From contig JAJPJL010000046.1 of NCBI GenBank assembly GCA_021324255.1, positions 1 through 64,000 of the forward strand: DNA of 64,000 nt, written 5' to 3'. Within the stretch, counting starts at the first letter, position 1. Each line of letters begins with the position of its first letter. This DNA is from Bacillota bacterium (lineage in GTDB: Bacteria > Sysuimicrobiota > Sysuimicrobiia > Sysuimicrobiales > Segetimicrobiaceae). The position numbers were made by a program, and so were the translations under genes. Below are positions 1 to 7,926 of the stretch, one piece after another. The notes beneath the pieces are model-generated. The model did not search any database. It was not told the origin of the DNA and saw nothing but the letters and a program-made list of their open reading frames with translations.

Positions 1-2
1 CC

Positions 3-198
3 CCGGCGCCGCGCCAGCCGCAGCCGGAAACGCAGCAGCAGCCGGCGACGCACCAGCCCACCACCCCGGCGCCGCGCCAGCCGCAGCCGGAAACGCAGCA
101 GCAGCAGCCGGCGACGCACCAGCCCACCACCCCGGCGCCGCGCCAGCCGCAGCCGGGAGCGCAGCAGCAGCCGGCGACGCACCAGCCCACCTCGCCCC
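3..198 (+). repeat. Three in-frame tandem repeats, 63-66 bp
   Basis: Units begin at about 3, 66 and 132. They are nearly identical at the DNA level; the second has one extra CAG codon and the third has a few substitutions near its end. The repeats encode the Pro/Gln-rich segment of the truncated protein. Confidence 0.8.
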
Positions 199-443
199 AG
201 CGGCCACCGACCCCGGCCGCTCAACCGCGGGCACCTCAGAGGCCGGGCGCGCAACAATGCGGGGGGCCGAATCAGCCCGCGTGTTCTACTGGTGGACCGC
301 CGGCTCCAGCCGCTCAGCCGCCAGCACCTCAGACACCAGGCGCGCAACAGTGCGGGGGGCCGAATCAGCCCGCGTGTTCTACTGGTGGACCGTCGGCTCC
401 AGCCGCTCAGCCGCCAACGCGGCCGGAGGCGCCGGGGAAGTGA
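3..443 (+). CDS. C-terminal tail of a Pro/Gln/Ala-rich repeat protein, 5' end outside window
   Basis: An open frame runs from the window edge (codons starting at position 3) to a TGA at 441-443, giving 146 residues with no start, so only the C-terminus is present. The tail is low complexity. Three near-identical 21-22 residue units rich in P, Q, A and T (period 63 then 66 bp, the extra codon being one Gln) are followed by two 31-residue units (93 bp) that each carry the core CGGPNQPACSTGGP. Each 31-residue unit has two Cys. Such tails are often found on secreted or cell-surface proteins, but the functional part is missing and no family can be named. Divergence between the repeat copies is mostly synonymous, which supports real coding. 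Confidence 0.65.
   Translation, partial: PAPRQPQPETQQQPATHQPTTPAPRQPQPETQQQQPATHQPTTPAPRQPQPGAQQQPATHQPTSPQRPPTPAAQPRAPQRPGAQQCGGPNQPACSTGGPPAPAAQPPAPQTPGAQQCGGPNQPACSTGGPSAPAAQPPTRPEAPGK
232..419 (+). repeat. Two in-frame tandem repeats, 93 bp
   Basis: Two copies start at about 232 and 325. They differ at only a few bases and encode the 31-residue Cys-containing unit at the C-terminus of the partial protein. Confidence 0.8.
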
Positions 444-599
444 TCTTCCCCTCCGCTGGGTGCGCGCGAGAGTAGACGCCAGGAGACGTCACGTTTTCGA
501 AGGGCGTGCAACGCCACACGGCACTATTGCAGCAGATCGGCAAGCCGGCTGGGCGTCCATCGCGGCGGTGATCGGCACGCTGTACCTGCTGTTCTTCGG

Positions 600-1620
600 C
601 GGGCGAGATCGCCGGGACAGGGACGAGCGTCGTGTGCCCGGGCAGCGGGGCGCGATCGAGCCCGCGCTTGAGCATGGCGTCGGCCTGGCGGTAGGAGCGG
701 GCGCCCACCGCCAGAGCCCGCGCGCAAGCGGCCTCAAGCCGCGCGGGGCCGTACCGCTGGCCGAGCCGAAACAGCCCCAGGCAGGACCGATATCCCTGCT
801 CGGGATGCGGCCGGTCTTTCAGAATGGCGTCGACCAGCGCGTGGGTCTGTCCCCCGACGTGCTCCGCCCACTCCAGGATGCGCGACGGCGTCCACTCCGC
901 ATGCGCTTGGTGAGCCTTCGGCATGTGGGTGGCAATCGTCGTATGTCCGCCGCGCACGTCACTCCGCCGGTGTGCGGCGACGCGCTGGCCGCGGTGGAAG
1001 ATCTCGACCGTCGTCGCCGTGAACCGCACGTCGACCGCTTCATGGACGAGCGAAAACGGCACGGAGTAATAGTGGCCGCGCAGGTCCACGTGATAGTCAA
1101 TGGTGACGCGGGCGACTTTCCATTCGCCGTACACGAAGGGGGTCGCCGGCAGCGGCCGCAGGACGGGCTGATCGAGGCGCTCAAAGAGCTCGCGCCGACT
1201 CGCTTGGTACAGGCGCATTATCCGGCGGTTGAGTTCCGCCACGAGTTCGGCGATGCGGGCGTTGAGCGCCTCCAGGGAGAAGAATGTCTCGTGCCGGAGG
1301 CGAGCGAGAATCCATCGTTGGGCCACGAGCACACCGATTTCGATTTTCGCTTTGTCCCGGGGCGCGTGCGGACGCGTCGGCAAAATGACCGCACCGTAGT
1401 GCCGGATGAGGTCCTCGTACGTCCGCTGCAGTCCGGGCTCGTAGCGGCAGGGGATGACAACGCCCGTCTTCAGGCAGTCGCACATCACGGCCTCGGGCAC
1501 CCCGCCCAAGAAGGCGAAGGCCCGCTGGTGACTGGCGATCCAATCCGGACCTTGCTGCGTGCGAGTCGCTTCCGCGTAGGTGTAGTCGGACGCGGATGCT
1601 CCGAAATGGGCGATCACGAT
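600..1620 (-). pseudogene. istA: IS21-family transposase (IstA) fragment, N-terminus missing
   Basis: Reading leftward from about 1617, the frame gives typical IstA sequence: the FGAS..YTYAEAT strand of the rve core, then DWIASHQRAFAFLGGVP, the second catalytic Asp in CDCLKTGV (usually DNLK), the catalytic Glu in RDKAKIE, and the C-terminal part ending with SYRQADAMLKRGLDRAPLP. The N-terminal HTH and the first catalytic Asp are absent; the sequence stops abruptly at about 1620, where a tyrosine-recombinase fragment begins on the other strand. The frame stays open to 379, but beyond about 600 it no longer resembles IstA, and no istB ATPase gene follows. With a half catalytic core and no partner gene this is a dead element; its ends and target duplication cannot be located. 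Confidence 0.8.
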
Positions 1621-2204
1621 GGACCGAAACGCGCATGTATCTCAGCGCCCGGACGATTCAGGCCTTGCACGCATATCTGGCGATCCGAGAGGTCGCCCGC
1701 ACCGATCATCTCTTGGTGCAACGGGGCAGCGCCCTCAGGCCCCGCTGCATCGCCACTCGCCTTGAACGGTGGGGCGCCGCCATCGGCATTCGGCTCAGCC
1801 CGCATCGGTTGCGGCATACGTATGCGACGCGCTTACTCAATGCAGGGATGCCGGTCGGTTCTCTGCAAAAGACCCTCGGGCATCGCTCCTTGGACACGAC
1901 CGTGCTCTACGCACGGATCGCCGACCCTGTCGTCGAGGGCGACTACTACCGCGCGCTCACGGCGCTGGACGCGAAGGGAGCGATGGCGGGAGAAGGACTA
2001 ATGGCAGAGTCCGTGCGTCGGCAGCTCTTGCACCTCGTGGACCAACTGCTCCCGAGCCCGATGCCGGCCGAGGAGCGAGATACCCTCCTGCGCCAGATGC
2101 GGCATCTGCTCGAACCCCCAGCACCCAGCGATCGTGAGGAGGGCCGGCGGAGCCAAAGAAGCAATGACGATCAACATCTCGACCGCTCAGCCAGACGATC
2201 TTAA
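1620..2204 (+). pseudogene. Tyrosine recombinase/integrase, C-terminal fragment
   Basis: The frame carries the C-terminal half of a phage-type integrase: the beta strand TRMYLSARTIQALHAYL, box II with HRLRH, the GH of LGHRSLDTT, and the Tyr nucleophile in TVLYARI. Box I with the first catalytic Arg is missing because homology begins at the junction with the IS21 transposase fragment at about 1620. The region after the Tyr (about 85 residues) is longer than usual and may include read-through. The fragment lies some 370 bp from the 3' end of a tRNA-Leu gene, a classical integrase target, so it may be what remains of an element once integrated there. Not expected to be active. Confidence 0.75.
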
Positions 2205-2257
2205 TGTAAGGTCATAAGGTCAGTTTACCACCGGCGGTGACAATGCGAAGGAGGCAG

Positions 2258-2352
2258 GAAGGCCGGATGCGGGAAACCCGCACGTCCGGTTTGAGGCGGC
2301 GGGGAGTGGAGACAGAGCCTTCGGGCCACCGCGCCACTCCTCGACCCTACCA
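2258..2352 (+). mobile_element. Group II intron 3' end remnant (domains V and VI)
   Basis: Bases 2260-2292 match the highly conserved domain V hairpin of bacterial group II introns: lower strand GGCCGGA, upper stem GCGGG/CCCGC around AAA, and the return strand CGTCCGGTTT. Directly after it a second hairpin (GGAGTGG 2303-2309 with CCACTCC 2334-2340) looks like domain VI, and the sequence then reads TCGACCCTAC, resembling the 3' splice end of class C introns. No reverse transcriptase or domain I is visible upstream; a truncated integrase lies there instead. The identification rests on motif recall. A covariance search with the Rfam group II intron models would settle it. Confidence 0.55.
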
Positions 2353-2467
2353 CTAGGAGGGCTTCTCGGCGTTCTGTGCTACGCCTGCCACTTCGGGCAC
2401 GTTTTCTCGGCGTACCCAGGCTCAGAATGGCGCTTCCAGCCTGGGCAACGGCATGGAATTTTTCAAC

Positions 2468-2500
2468 GAGTGCAGTTTGAGTGCAGCTCGAGTGCGGGCA
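2468..2500 (+). repeat. Three 11-bp direct repeats (iterons) beside tRNA-Leu
   Basis: GAGTGCAGTTT, GAGTGCAGCTC and GAGTGCGGGCA follow each other without gaps at 2468, 2479 and 2490. An 11-bp period is about one helical turn, so the shared GAGTGC cores would face the same side of the helix, as in protein-binding iterons or integrase arm sites. They lie 76 bp from the 3' end of tRNA-Leu and near the integrase fragment. The rest of the gap 2205-2575, apart from the intron remnant, shows nothing I can name. Confidence 0.45.
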
Positions 2501-2575
2501 TGGGCTCGCTATATCCACAAGCGTGTTCGTTACCATTCCGTAACTCACGTCTAGCAAGGTCTGGCGCAGGTTTGA

Positions 2576-2665
2576 TGGTGCGGGCGGAGGGATTTGAACC
2601 CCCATGGACCTCGCGGCCCACCAGGTCCTAAGCCTGGCGCGTCTGCCCGATTCCGCCACGCCCGC
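2576..2665 (-). tRNA. tRNA-Leu (anticodon UAG)
   Basis: On the minus strand the acceptor GCGGGCG (5' end at 2665) pairs with CGCCCGC, followed by discriminator A and an encoded CCA (2576-2578). The anticodon stem CCAGG/CCTGG encloses CTTAGGA, so the anticodon is TAG. A long variable arm (about 15 nt) and a GGTTCAAATCC T-arm fit a class II tRNA-Leu. Its 3' end faces the integrase fragment. Confidence 0.95.
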
Positions 2666-2782
2666 GGTCATCGTGTGCGACGGGGTTTGCGCTTCCGATT
2701 CTACGTGGCGCCGTGTGACGCGTCAAACGCGTCAAACGCGCGCCCTCTTCCTTCCATCTTCCGCGGATGCTAGAATGGCTGC

Positions 2783-2858
2783 GGGCCGTTAGCACAACTG
2801 GCAGTGCAGGGGACTCTTAATCCCAAGGTTGCAGGTTCGAGTCCTGCACGGCCCACCA
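2783..2858 (+). tRNA. tRNA-Lys (anticodon CUU)
   Basis: The acceptor GGGCCGT pairs with ACGGCCC, then A and an encoded CCA. The anticodon loop CTCTTAA gives CTT, and the T-loop GGTTCGAGTCC is canonical. It is divergent from tRNA-Leu with a 117-bp gap. Confidence 0.95.
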
Positions 2859-3154
2859 GGTACCCCGCCGCATCAGACTGCGCGAGATCGCTCGCAACCG
2901 CATCAGGCTTGGGGCATGTAGACCGTGGCTCTACTGGCCGCCGGTTTTGTGCAATGCCAGCAGTCTCCATCCTGTGCCCTGTGAGAGAAACTGTGCCGAA
3001 GTCAGTGCGAAGCCTGCGAGTTGACGGGGTGAGGTGCGATCTCGTACCTGGCGCTGGGCACCCGCGATTTGGTTCTTGCGTCCTGGGCTTCCTTGTCGCG
3101 GCCCTGGTACAATTATCCCGAGGCCACTCATCACCCCTCTGGAGTGATCCAGCC

Positions 3155-3703
3155 ATGGAGCGTGAGAAGGTGATTCTGACCTACGAAGACTACTGCAAGC
3201 TGCCCGACAACGGCACCCGCAAGGAGATACTGGGGGGCGAGCTCTTCGTGACACCGGCACCTACCCCGCAGCACCAGCATGTTGTCGGAACGCTATATGC
3301 CGCCTTGAAAACCTACACCGATGCTCGCCACCTGGGAGAGGCGTTGACCGCGCCCATCGACGTCGTGCTGGCCCCGACGGAGGTCGTACAGCCCGACATC
3401 GTGTTCATCGCTCAACGCCGCCGGGACATCATTGGAGAAACCGCCATCCATGGCGCGCCGGATCTGGTGGTCGAGGTCCTCTCCCCCAGCACCGCCCCCA
3501 TCGACCGCGGCCGAAAGTTGCACCTTTACGCTCGTGCGGCCGTGCCCGAGTACTGGATCGCGGACCCTGACGCTCATGTCATCGAGGTCTACCTCCCCGA
3601 AGGAAGCGCGTACCGTCTCGCCGGACGCGCTGAACACGGCGCGTGGACGCCGGCCCTCTTCCCAGGCTTGGTGGTCACTCTCGATACCCTCTGGACGAAC
3701 TGA
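3155..3703 (+). CDS. Uma2-family (DUF820) putative restriction-like endonuclease
   Basis: This 182-residue protein matches the Uma2/DUF820 family (PF05685), a PD-(D/E)XK fold. Visible marks are the N-terminal LTYEDYCKLPD, EILGGELFVTPAPTPQHQ, the acidic site VVQPDIVFI, PDLVVEVLSPST with the second acidic residue, and KLHLYARAAVPEYWI at the usual place of the basic residue. Length is normal. The start at 3155 has a GGAG about ten bases upstream. The family is abundant in cyanobacteria and GC-rich bacteria and its biological role is unsettled; several members sit in mobile or accessory DNA, which fits the decayed elements nearby. It appears monocistronic. Confidence 0.85.
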   Translation: MEREKVILTYEDYCKLPDNGTRKEILGGELFVTPAPTPQHQHVVGTLYAALKTYTDARHLGEALTAPIDVVLAPTEVVQPDIVFIAQRRRDIIGETAIHGAPDLVVEVLSPSTAPIDRGRKLHLYARAAVPEYWIADPDAHVIEVYLPEGSAYRLAGRAEHGAWTPALFPGLVVTLDTLWTN

Positions 3704-3826
3704 TCCTCGGGTCCCAATCGCCGGCTCTGCCTTAGAGCGGTCATCACGACTCGCGGCACGACTGCGGTCGTGTGCCATCGTCAATACCGTAGATCGGGCA
3801 CTAATAACGCATCTGGAGTTCTGAGA

Positions 3827-3943
3827 CTGATGCTCGACCGCGGGCATCTGCTGGATGGCCTTCCAGGTCATGTAGATTTGCTGCTGGTCGTCGGTCTCGA
3901 GCGTCAGCCGCACGTCGATCTCCAGCACGTCGTCGCGGCGCAT
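3827..3943 (-). pseudogene. DUF3237 protein remnant
   Basis: A 39-codon stretch on the minus strand (RRDDVLEIDVRLTLETDD, then QIYMTWKAIQ) resembles the central signature of DUF3237 proteins, in which G-V-x-x-L-D-V-R-L-T-L-x-T-D-D-G is followed by an I-Y-M strand. No complete gene surrounds it: the frame loses similarity on both sides. The whole gap 3704-4219 is otherwise without a recognisable gene. I read this as the trace of a decayed gene; a protein search of the six frames would confirm or reject it. Confidence 0.4.
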
Positions 3944-4219
3944 CCAAGCACATCGAACACATCACGACGAACATCCCGTCGAGACTCGCCGGATCTGCCA
4001 ACTCACATCGGATGGCGGAGTACGTAGACCCTCTCCGCCGAAATCTCTCTTAGGACCGTCTCAAGAGACATGGGGCGCGATCCTCCCTGAGCTGTCCGCT
4101 ACGCGTCGGACTCTTCGAAGGATTGCGACGTGACCGCGGGTCGCCGAATCGCCGGTGAAGCGTTGCGTGACCGCGGCCACGCGAGAGGTCATGGCCTTCT
4201 CGACAGGGCCTGCGACTGC

Positions 4220-4705
4220 CTACCGGCTCTCCTGGCCCTGTTCGAAGTCGGCCGGCTTTACACGATCGAGAAACTTCCGGAATTCCTCGACCTCATGCTC
4301 GTCGAACGCCTTTTTGAGCGGGATCGCGTGGCCGGCGACCCGCTCCTCGACGTAGATGGGGGCTTCGGTCCGCAGGGCCAGGGCGATCGCGTCGCTTGCG
4401 CGTGAATCGACCACCACGTTGGCGCCATGGTTGTCCACGTGGATCTCGGCGACATACGCCCCGTCTCGCACGGCGGCGACGATAATGCGGCCGACGCTGA
4501 CCGCGAGCTGCGAGAGCATGTTTCGCATGAGATCATGGGTCATGGGCCGCGGCGGCCGCACGCCCTGCAACTGCAGCGCGATCGATTGCGCCTCGGCCGC
4601 GCCGATCCAGATCGGCAGCGCGAGCGTCTCGGCCTGATCCACGAGGAGCACGACCGGGTTCATCTGCTGATCCATCGCGAGGGACCGGACCTTCATCTGA
4701 ATCAT
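4220..4705 (-). CDS. Bifunctional nuclease family protein (DUF151)
   Basis: This 161-residue protein belongs to the DUF151/BFN family (PF02577). It shows the typical strands PVVLLVDQAETLALPIWIG and EAQSIALQLQGVRPPRPMTHDLMRNML, then VAEIHVD and SRASDAIALALRTEAPIYVEE. Some family members degrade DNA and RNA; others are only conserved bacterial proteins, so activity is not certain. The start at 4705 (MIQMKVRSL) follows GGGAGGG. It is monocistronic and divergent from the downstream GAF-GGDEF gene, with 243 bp between them that include an AT-rich TATAAC patch at about 4750. Confidence 0.9.
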   Translation of the reverse strand: MIQMKVRSLAMDQQMNPVVLLVDQAETLALPIWIGAAEAQSIALQLQGVRPPRPMTHDLMRNMLSQLAVSVGRIIVAAVRDGAYVAEIHVDNHGANVVVDSRASDAIALALRTEAPIYVEERVAGHAIPLKKAFDEHEVEEFRKFLDRVKPADFEQGQESR

Positions 4706-4948
4706 GCTGGTAACCCTCCCGTGCGAGCGCAGTCCGTCCTCCGACTGTAGTATAACAAGGCCTGCCCCTCGCCGCCCACGGGCATCCGCACGGACCGTGA
4801 ACGGCGTGTGGATAACTCCGGCCTGCGAAGATCAATCGAAAGAACCGGCGACGGGGCTTGCGGCCGTTGCGGCAGTGCGGCATTGTGTTGGTGGTTGGAC
4901 CGGCCTCGCCCTGCAGCGACGAATCCACGCGTGGCAACACGGGAGACA

Positions 4949-5992
4949 ATGCTGACGCCGCTTCCGCAACGGCGTGACTCCGCGGCTGCGCTCAAGTTCC
5001 TCGCGACGCTGGCGCAGGGGCTCACCGCGGCGCTGGACACCCGCCAGCTCATCGAGTGGACCCTCAAAGCGCTGCGCGAAGACGCAGGCTTCCACTCTCT
5101 CACGATCGCGTTGACGAACGAGGGCGAGCCGGAGGTCTTGATCATCACGGGGGCGTCGGGCCTCGCCGCTCCGTTGCGCGGTCTTCGGATACCCTCCCCC
5201 CTCGGCCTCGGATGGGCCGCCCTCCGGGCCAACCACCCTCTCTACGTTGCCGACGTGCAGCGGGACGAGCGGCGGTACCACCGCTGCCGGGACATTCGCT
5301 CGTCCATCTACGCGCCCCTGATCGCTGATCATGAAGCCATCGGCACGCTCGCGGCACATGCCGCAACCGTCGATGCGTTCGGACCGGAGGACCTGGCGCT
5401 GGTGGCCGTGATCGCGCGGTACGTGGCCAGCCTGTTTGCCATCGCGCGGCTGCAGGACCGCCTTCGCGGGCTTGCCGAGACGGATCCGCTGACCGGGTTG
5501 TCGAATCGGCGGCGCTTTCTCGCGGCGCTCGACCGGGAACTCGACCGTGCGCGCCGGGCGTCGGCCCCCGTCATGATCGCGCTGCTCGACCTCGACGGCT
5601 TCAAAACGCTCAACGACACGCACGGGCACCTGGCGGGGGACGCCGCGCTGCAACAGGTGGGACGGCGCCTGCTCGATCGGCTGCGTGCGTCGGACATGCT
5701 CGCGCGATTCGGCGGAGACGAGTTCGCGGTGCTGCTGCCCGAGACCGGACCAGATGCGCCGGCCGTGCTTCGCCGTCTCGCGCGCCTCACCATCTCGCTC
5801 CCGCCCCACGGCTCGCGCCTGTCGGTGGCGGTCTCATGGGGCGCGGCCTCCAGCCCGGCCGACGGCATGGACGCTCAAGATCTCCTGCGCGCCGCGGACG
5901 CCCGATTGTACACGATGAAGAAGGAGCGCCGGCAGCCGGCGTCCCCGGTGCGCGCGGACAGTGCGGTGCCCCCCCGCGCCGCCCACCGGTGA
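4949..5992 (+). CDS. GAF-GGDEF diguanylate cyclase
   Basis: A 347-residue soluble protein: an N-terminal GAF domain (about residues 15-165, with SSIYAPLIADHEAIGTL) and a C-terminal GGDEF domain (about 175-330). The cyclase motif is intact (RFGGDEFAVLLPE), DLDGF carries the metal-binding Asp, and RASD five residues before the motif is a complete inhibitory I-site, so product feedback is expected. The strand usually written SIG reads VSWG, as in two other proteins here (31496, 38494), which also share the IYAPL signature. It should make c-di-GMP from GTP in response to a signal bound by GAF. ATG 4949 is preferred over upstream in-frame codons because GGGAGA precedes it. Likely its own transcript. 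Confidence 0.9.
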   Translation: MLTPLPQRRDSAAALKFLATLAQGLTAALDTRQLIEWTLKALREDAGFHSLTIALTNEGEPEVLIITGASGLAAPLRGLRIPSPLGLGWAALRANHPLYVADVQRDERRYHRCRDIRSSIYAPLIADHEAIGTLAAHAATVDAFGPEDLALVAVIARYVASLFAIARLQDRLRGLAETDPLTGLSNRRRFLAALDRELDRARRASAPVMIALLDLDGFKTLNDTHGHLAGDAALQQVGRRLLDRLRASDMLARFGGDEFAVLLPETGPDAPAVLRRLARLTISLPPHGSRLSVAVSWGAASSPADGMDAQDLLRAADARLYTMKKERRQPASPVRADSAVPPRAAHR

Positions 5993-6268
5993 GGCGGGTC
6001 CGGGCCCGACACGGTGCGCAACGACGCGGGCGTCCGTCGCGAGCCTGACGCGGCGCGGGCCGATGCCGCGGCAATCCCGACCGATCCGGAACCCACGCAC
6101 GCCGCCGCGCCCGCGGCCCGGGCGGCACCGCGGGACGCGCGCGGCTCGGGCCGCGCGGCGTGCCGCTTCAGGCCGTGGCGGCGCGCATCCGACGCAGGAA
6201 CGATGCACCGCGTCGTGGGATAGTAGACGGCGCTCATCCGCCGGACCCTCTGCGAGGAGTCAACCACC

Positions 6269-7306
6269 GTGGCACCGACTGTCGCGCAGATCACCATGGC
6301 TGCCGGTATGGACGCCCTCGTCAACGTCGAGGTCGGCGGCCGCGGCGTCGTCGGCGCCATGCATGCCGCCGCCCGCGACGCCGAGGGCGGGCCGCTCTGT
6401 TTGGCCGCCGCGGACCGGCTGCTGCGCACGATCCACCGTCGCGATGTCGTGATCCTGGCGACGGGGCTCCCCATCGCGCCGTGGTTCCGGGGCGAGCAGG
6501 ACGGCCCCGTCGGCGCGGCCACGCTCGCGCGAGCGCTCGTCCTGGGCATCGGCGCGCGCCCGGTCATCGTGACCGACCCGGCGAACGTCGCGCTCTGCGC
6601 CGCGGCGGTCGCGGGGGCCGGTCTGCACGTCGGCTCGCTCGAGGAGGCCCGGCGGTTGCCCACGACCGCGGCCGTCCTCGACTTCCCGCTCGAGTGGGCC
6701 GCGGCGGATGCGCGCGCCGCCGAGCTACTGGGTTCGCTCGCCCCGGCGGCGCTCATCGCGATCGAGCGGCCGGGGGCCAACGAACACGGGCACTACCACT
6801 CGGCCGCTGGCCTGCCACTGACCGAACACTGCGCCAAGATCGACGCGCTGTTTCGCGCCGGCCGGGCTCGGGAGGTCCTGAGCATCGGCGTCGGCGACGG
6901 CGGCAACGAGCTCGGGTGCGCCAAGATCCGCGACGCGGTCCTCCGCGCGATTCCCCGCGGCGGGCGTTGCGCGTGCCCCTGCGGCGGCACCGTCGTGCCC
7001 GTGACGGAGACCGATGTGCTCGTCACCGCCGCGATCTCGAACTGGGGCGCGTACGGCATCGAGGCGGCGATGGCCATGCTCCTCGGCCGTCCCGATGTGC
7101 TGCACCCGCGCGAGGTCGACGCGCGCGTGTACGATCGATGCGCCGCGGCAGGCGCTAACGACGCCGACGCCGGGCTGCTGGACCCCGGCGCCGACGGGGT
7201 GCCGGGCCCCCTCCACGGGCACGTGGTCGACTTGCTCGCGTGCATGGTGCGCAACGCGCTCGACTTCGGCAAGATGTACCGCGAACCGCGCTACCCCTGG
7301 TTGTAA
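6269..7306 (+). CDS. DUF4392 / D-glutamate cyclase-like protein
   Basis: This 345-residue protein resembles DUF4392 (PF14336), the C-terminal catalytic region of the mammalian D-glutamate cyclase DGLUCY. Signature stretches are VVILATGLPIAPWFRGEQDGPVG, ERPGANEHGHYHS near residues 170-185, SIGVGDGGNELGCAKI, and CACPCGGTVVPVTETDVL. DGLUCY converts D-glutamate to 5-oxoproline; bacterial stand-alone members are mostly uncharacterised. The GTG start at 6269 has AGGAG eight bases upstream. It converges with cofC and their 3' ends overlap by 16 bp. Location beside F420 genes, whose product carries a glutamate tail, is suggestive only. The preceding gap 5993-6268 shows nothing recognisable. Confidence 0.8.
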   Translation: MAPTVAQITMAAGMDALVNVEVGGRGVVGAMHAAARDAEGGPLCLAAADRLLRTIHRRDVVILATGLPIAPWFRGEQDGPVGAATLARALVLGIGARPVIVTDPANVALCAAAVAGAGLHVGSLEEARRLPTTAAVLDFPLEWAAADARAAELLGSLAPAALIAIERPGANEHGHYHSAAGLPLTEHCAKIDALFRAGRAREVLSIGVGDGGNELGCAKIRDAVLRAIPRGGRCACPCGGTVVPVTETDVLVTAAISNWGAYGIEAAMAMLLGRPDVLHPREVDARVYDRCAAAGANDADAGLLDPGADGVPGPLHGHVVDLLACMVRNALDFGKMYREPRYPWL

Positions 7307-7923
7307 CGCGGCCCCGGCGGCCGGCGCGCCGCGGCGGCCGGCACGGTGCGCGACAGCGCCTGGAGATCGTCCGGGGTATCGACGTCGAACGCGAGCCCCG
7401 GACGGACGACTTCGATGACCTCGAGGCCGCGCAGCGCAGCCTCCCGGCGGTGGGCGACGCGGCTGCCGGCCCCAAACGCCGGCGTGAATTGCCGGCGGCC
7501 CGGGAGCGCAAGCGCGTTCGTGCCCGCGCCGTCCTTCGACGGTGCGAGCACGACGCGCCCTTCCCGGCGCGCGCGGAGCAAGGCGGTCACGTCTGCGGGC
7601 CTGAGCCACGGCAGGTCCGCCGCCATGATCAAGACGTCCTGGCGAGGGTCCCGCGCTCCGCGCGCGTATGCGAGCGCGGCGTTGAGTCCGTACCCGGGAT
7701 CGAGTGTCACCGCGTACCCGTTGCGGTCGCCCCATACGCGGACGGCGGGATCCGGGCTGACCACCGTGAGTCCCGCCACGTCGGGCGTCGCGCGCAGCGC
7801 CGCGCACACTCGGCCGAGCAACCGGAGGGCCAGCGCCGCCCGCGCATCGGGCGCCAGCACCGCCGCAAGACGTGTCTTGGCCGCGCGGAGATGGCTCTGT
7901 GGCACGATCGCCAGGACGCCCAT
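7291..7923 (-). CDS. cofC: 2-phospho-L-lactate / phosphoenolpyruvate guanylyltransferase
   Basis: A 210-residue nucleotidyltransferase of the CofC/FbiD family. It starts MGVLAIVPQSHLRAAKTRLA (CofC proteins begin with a VPVK..KTRL-like nucleotide site), has DVLIMAADLPWLRPADV, the GTNAL region (APSKDGAGTNALALP) and the late DVDTPDDL typical of the family. The enzyme transfers GMP from GTP to 2-phospholactate (archaea) or PEP (many bacteria) in coenzyme F420 synthesis. It is last of three co-directional genes (nitroreductase, cofD, cofC); cofD ends three bases from its start, so they are probably one operon. Its last residues overlap the 3' end of the converging DUF4392 gene. Confidence 0.9.
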   Translation of the reverse strand: MGVLAIVPQSHLRAAKTRLAAVLAPDARAALALRLLGRVCAALRATPDVAGLTVVSPDPAVRVWGDRNGYAVTLDPGYGLNAALAYARGARDPRQDVLIMAADLPWLRPADVTALLRARREGRVVLAPSKDGAGTNALALPGRRQFTPAFGAGSRVAHRREAALRGLEVIEVVRPGLAFDVDTPDDLQALSRTVPAAAARRPPGPRYNQG

Positions 7924-7926
7924 CGA

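Noticed and set aside
1-443. CRISPR array at the left edge
   Set aside because: The repeats are direct, in-frame, 63-93 bp long and have no unique spacers; they are coding tandem repeats.
292-2001. Long plus-strand frame (569 codons) across the transposase region
   Set aside because: It is the antisense shadow of the IS21 fragment; composition is Arg-rich and no family pattern is visible.
2225-2671. Minus-strand frame of 148 codons spanning tRNA-Leu and the intron remnant
   Set aside because: It runs through a clear tRNA gene and has no protein-like pattern.
2719-2740. Short repeat of GCGTCAAAC between the two tRNA genes
   Set aside because: Only two copies of a 10-bp unit; too short to be more than chance or slippage.
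4130-4405. Plus-strand frame opposite the bifunctional nuclease
   Set aside because: Antisense shadow; the nuclease frame is clearly the real one.
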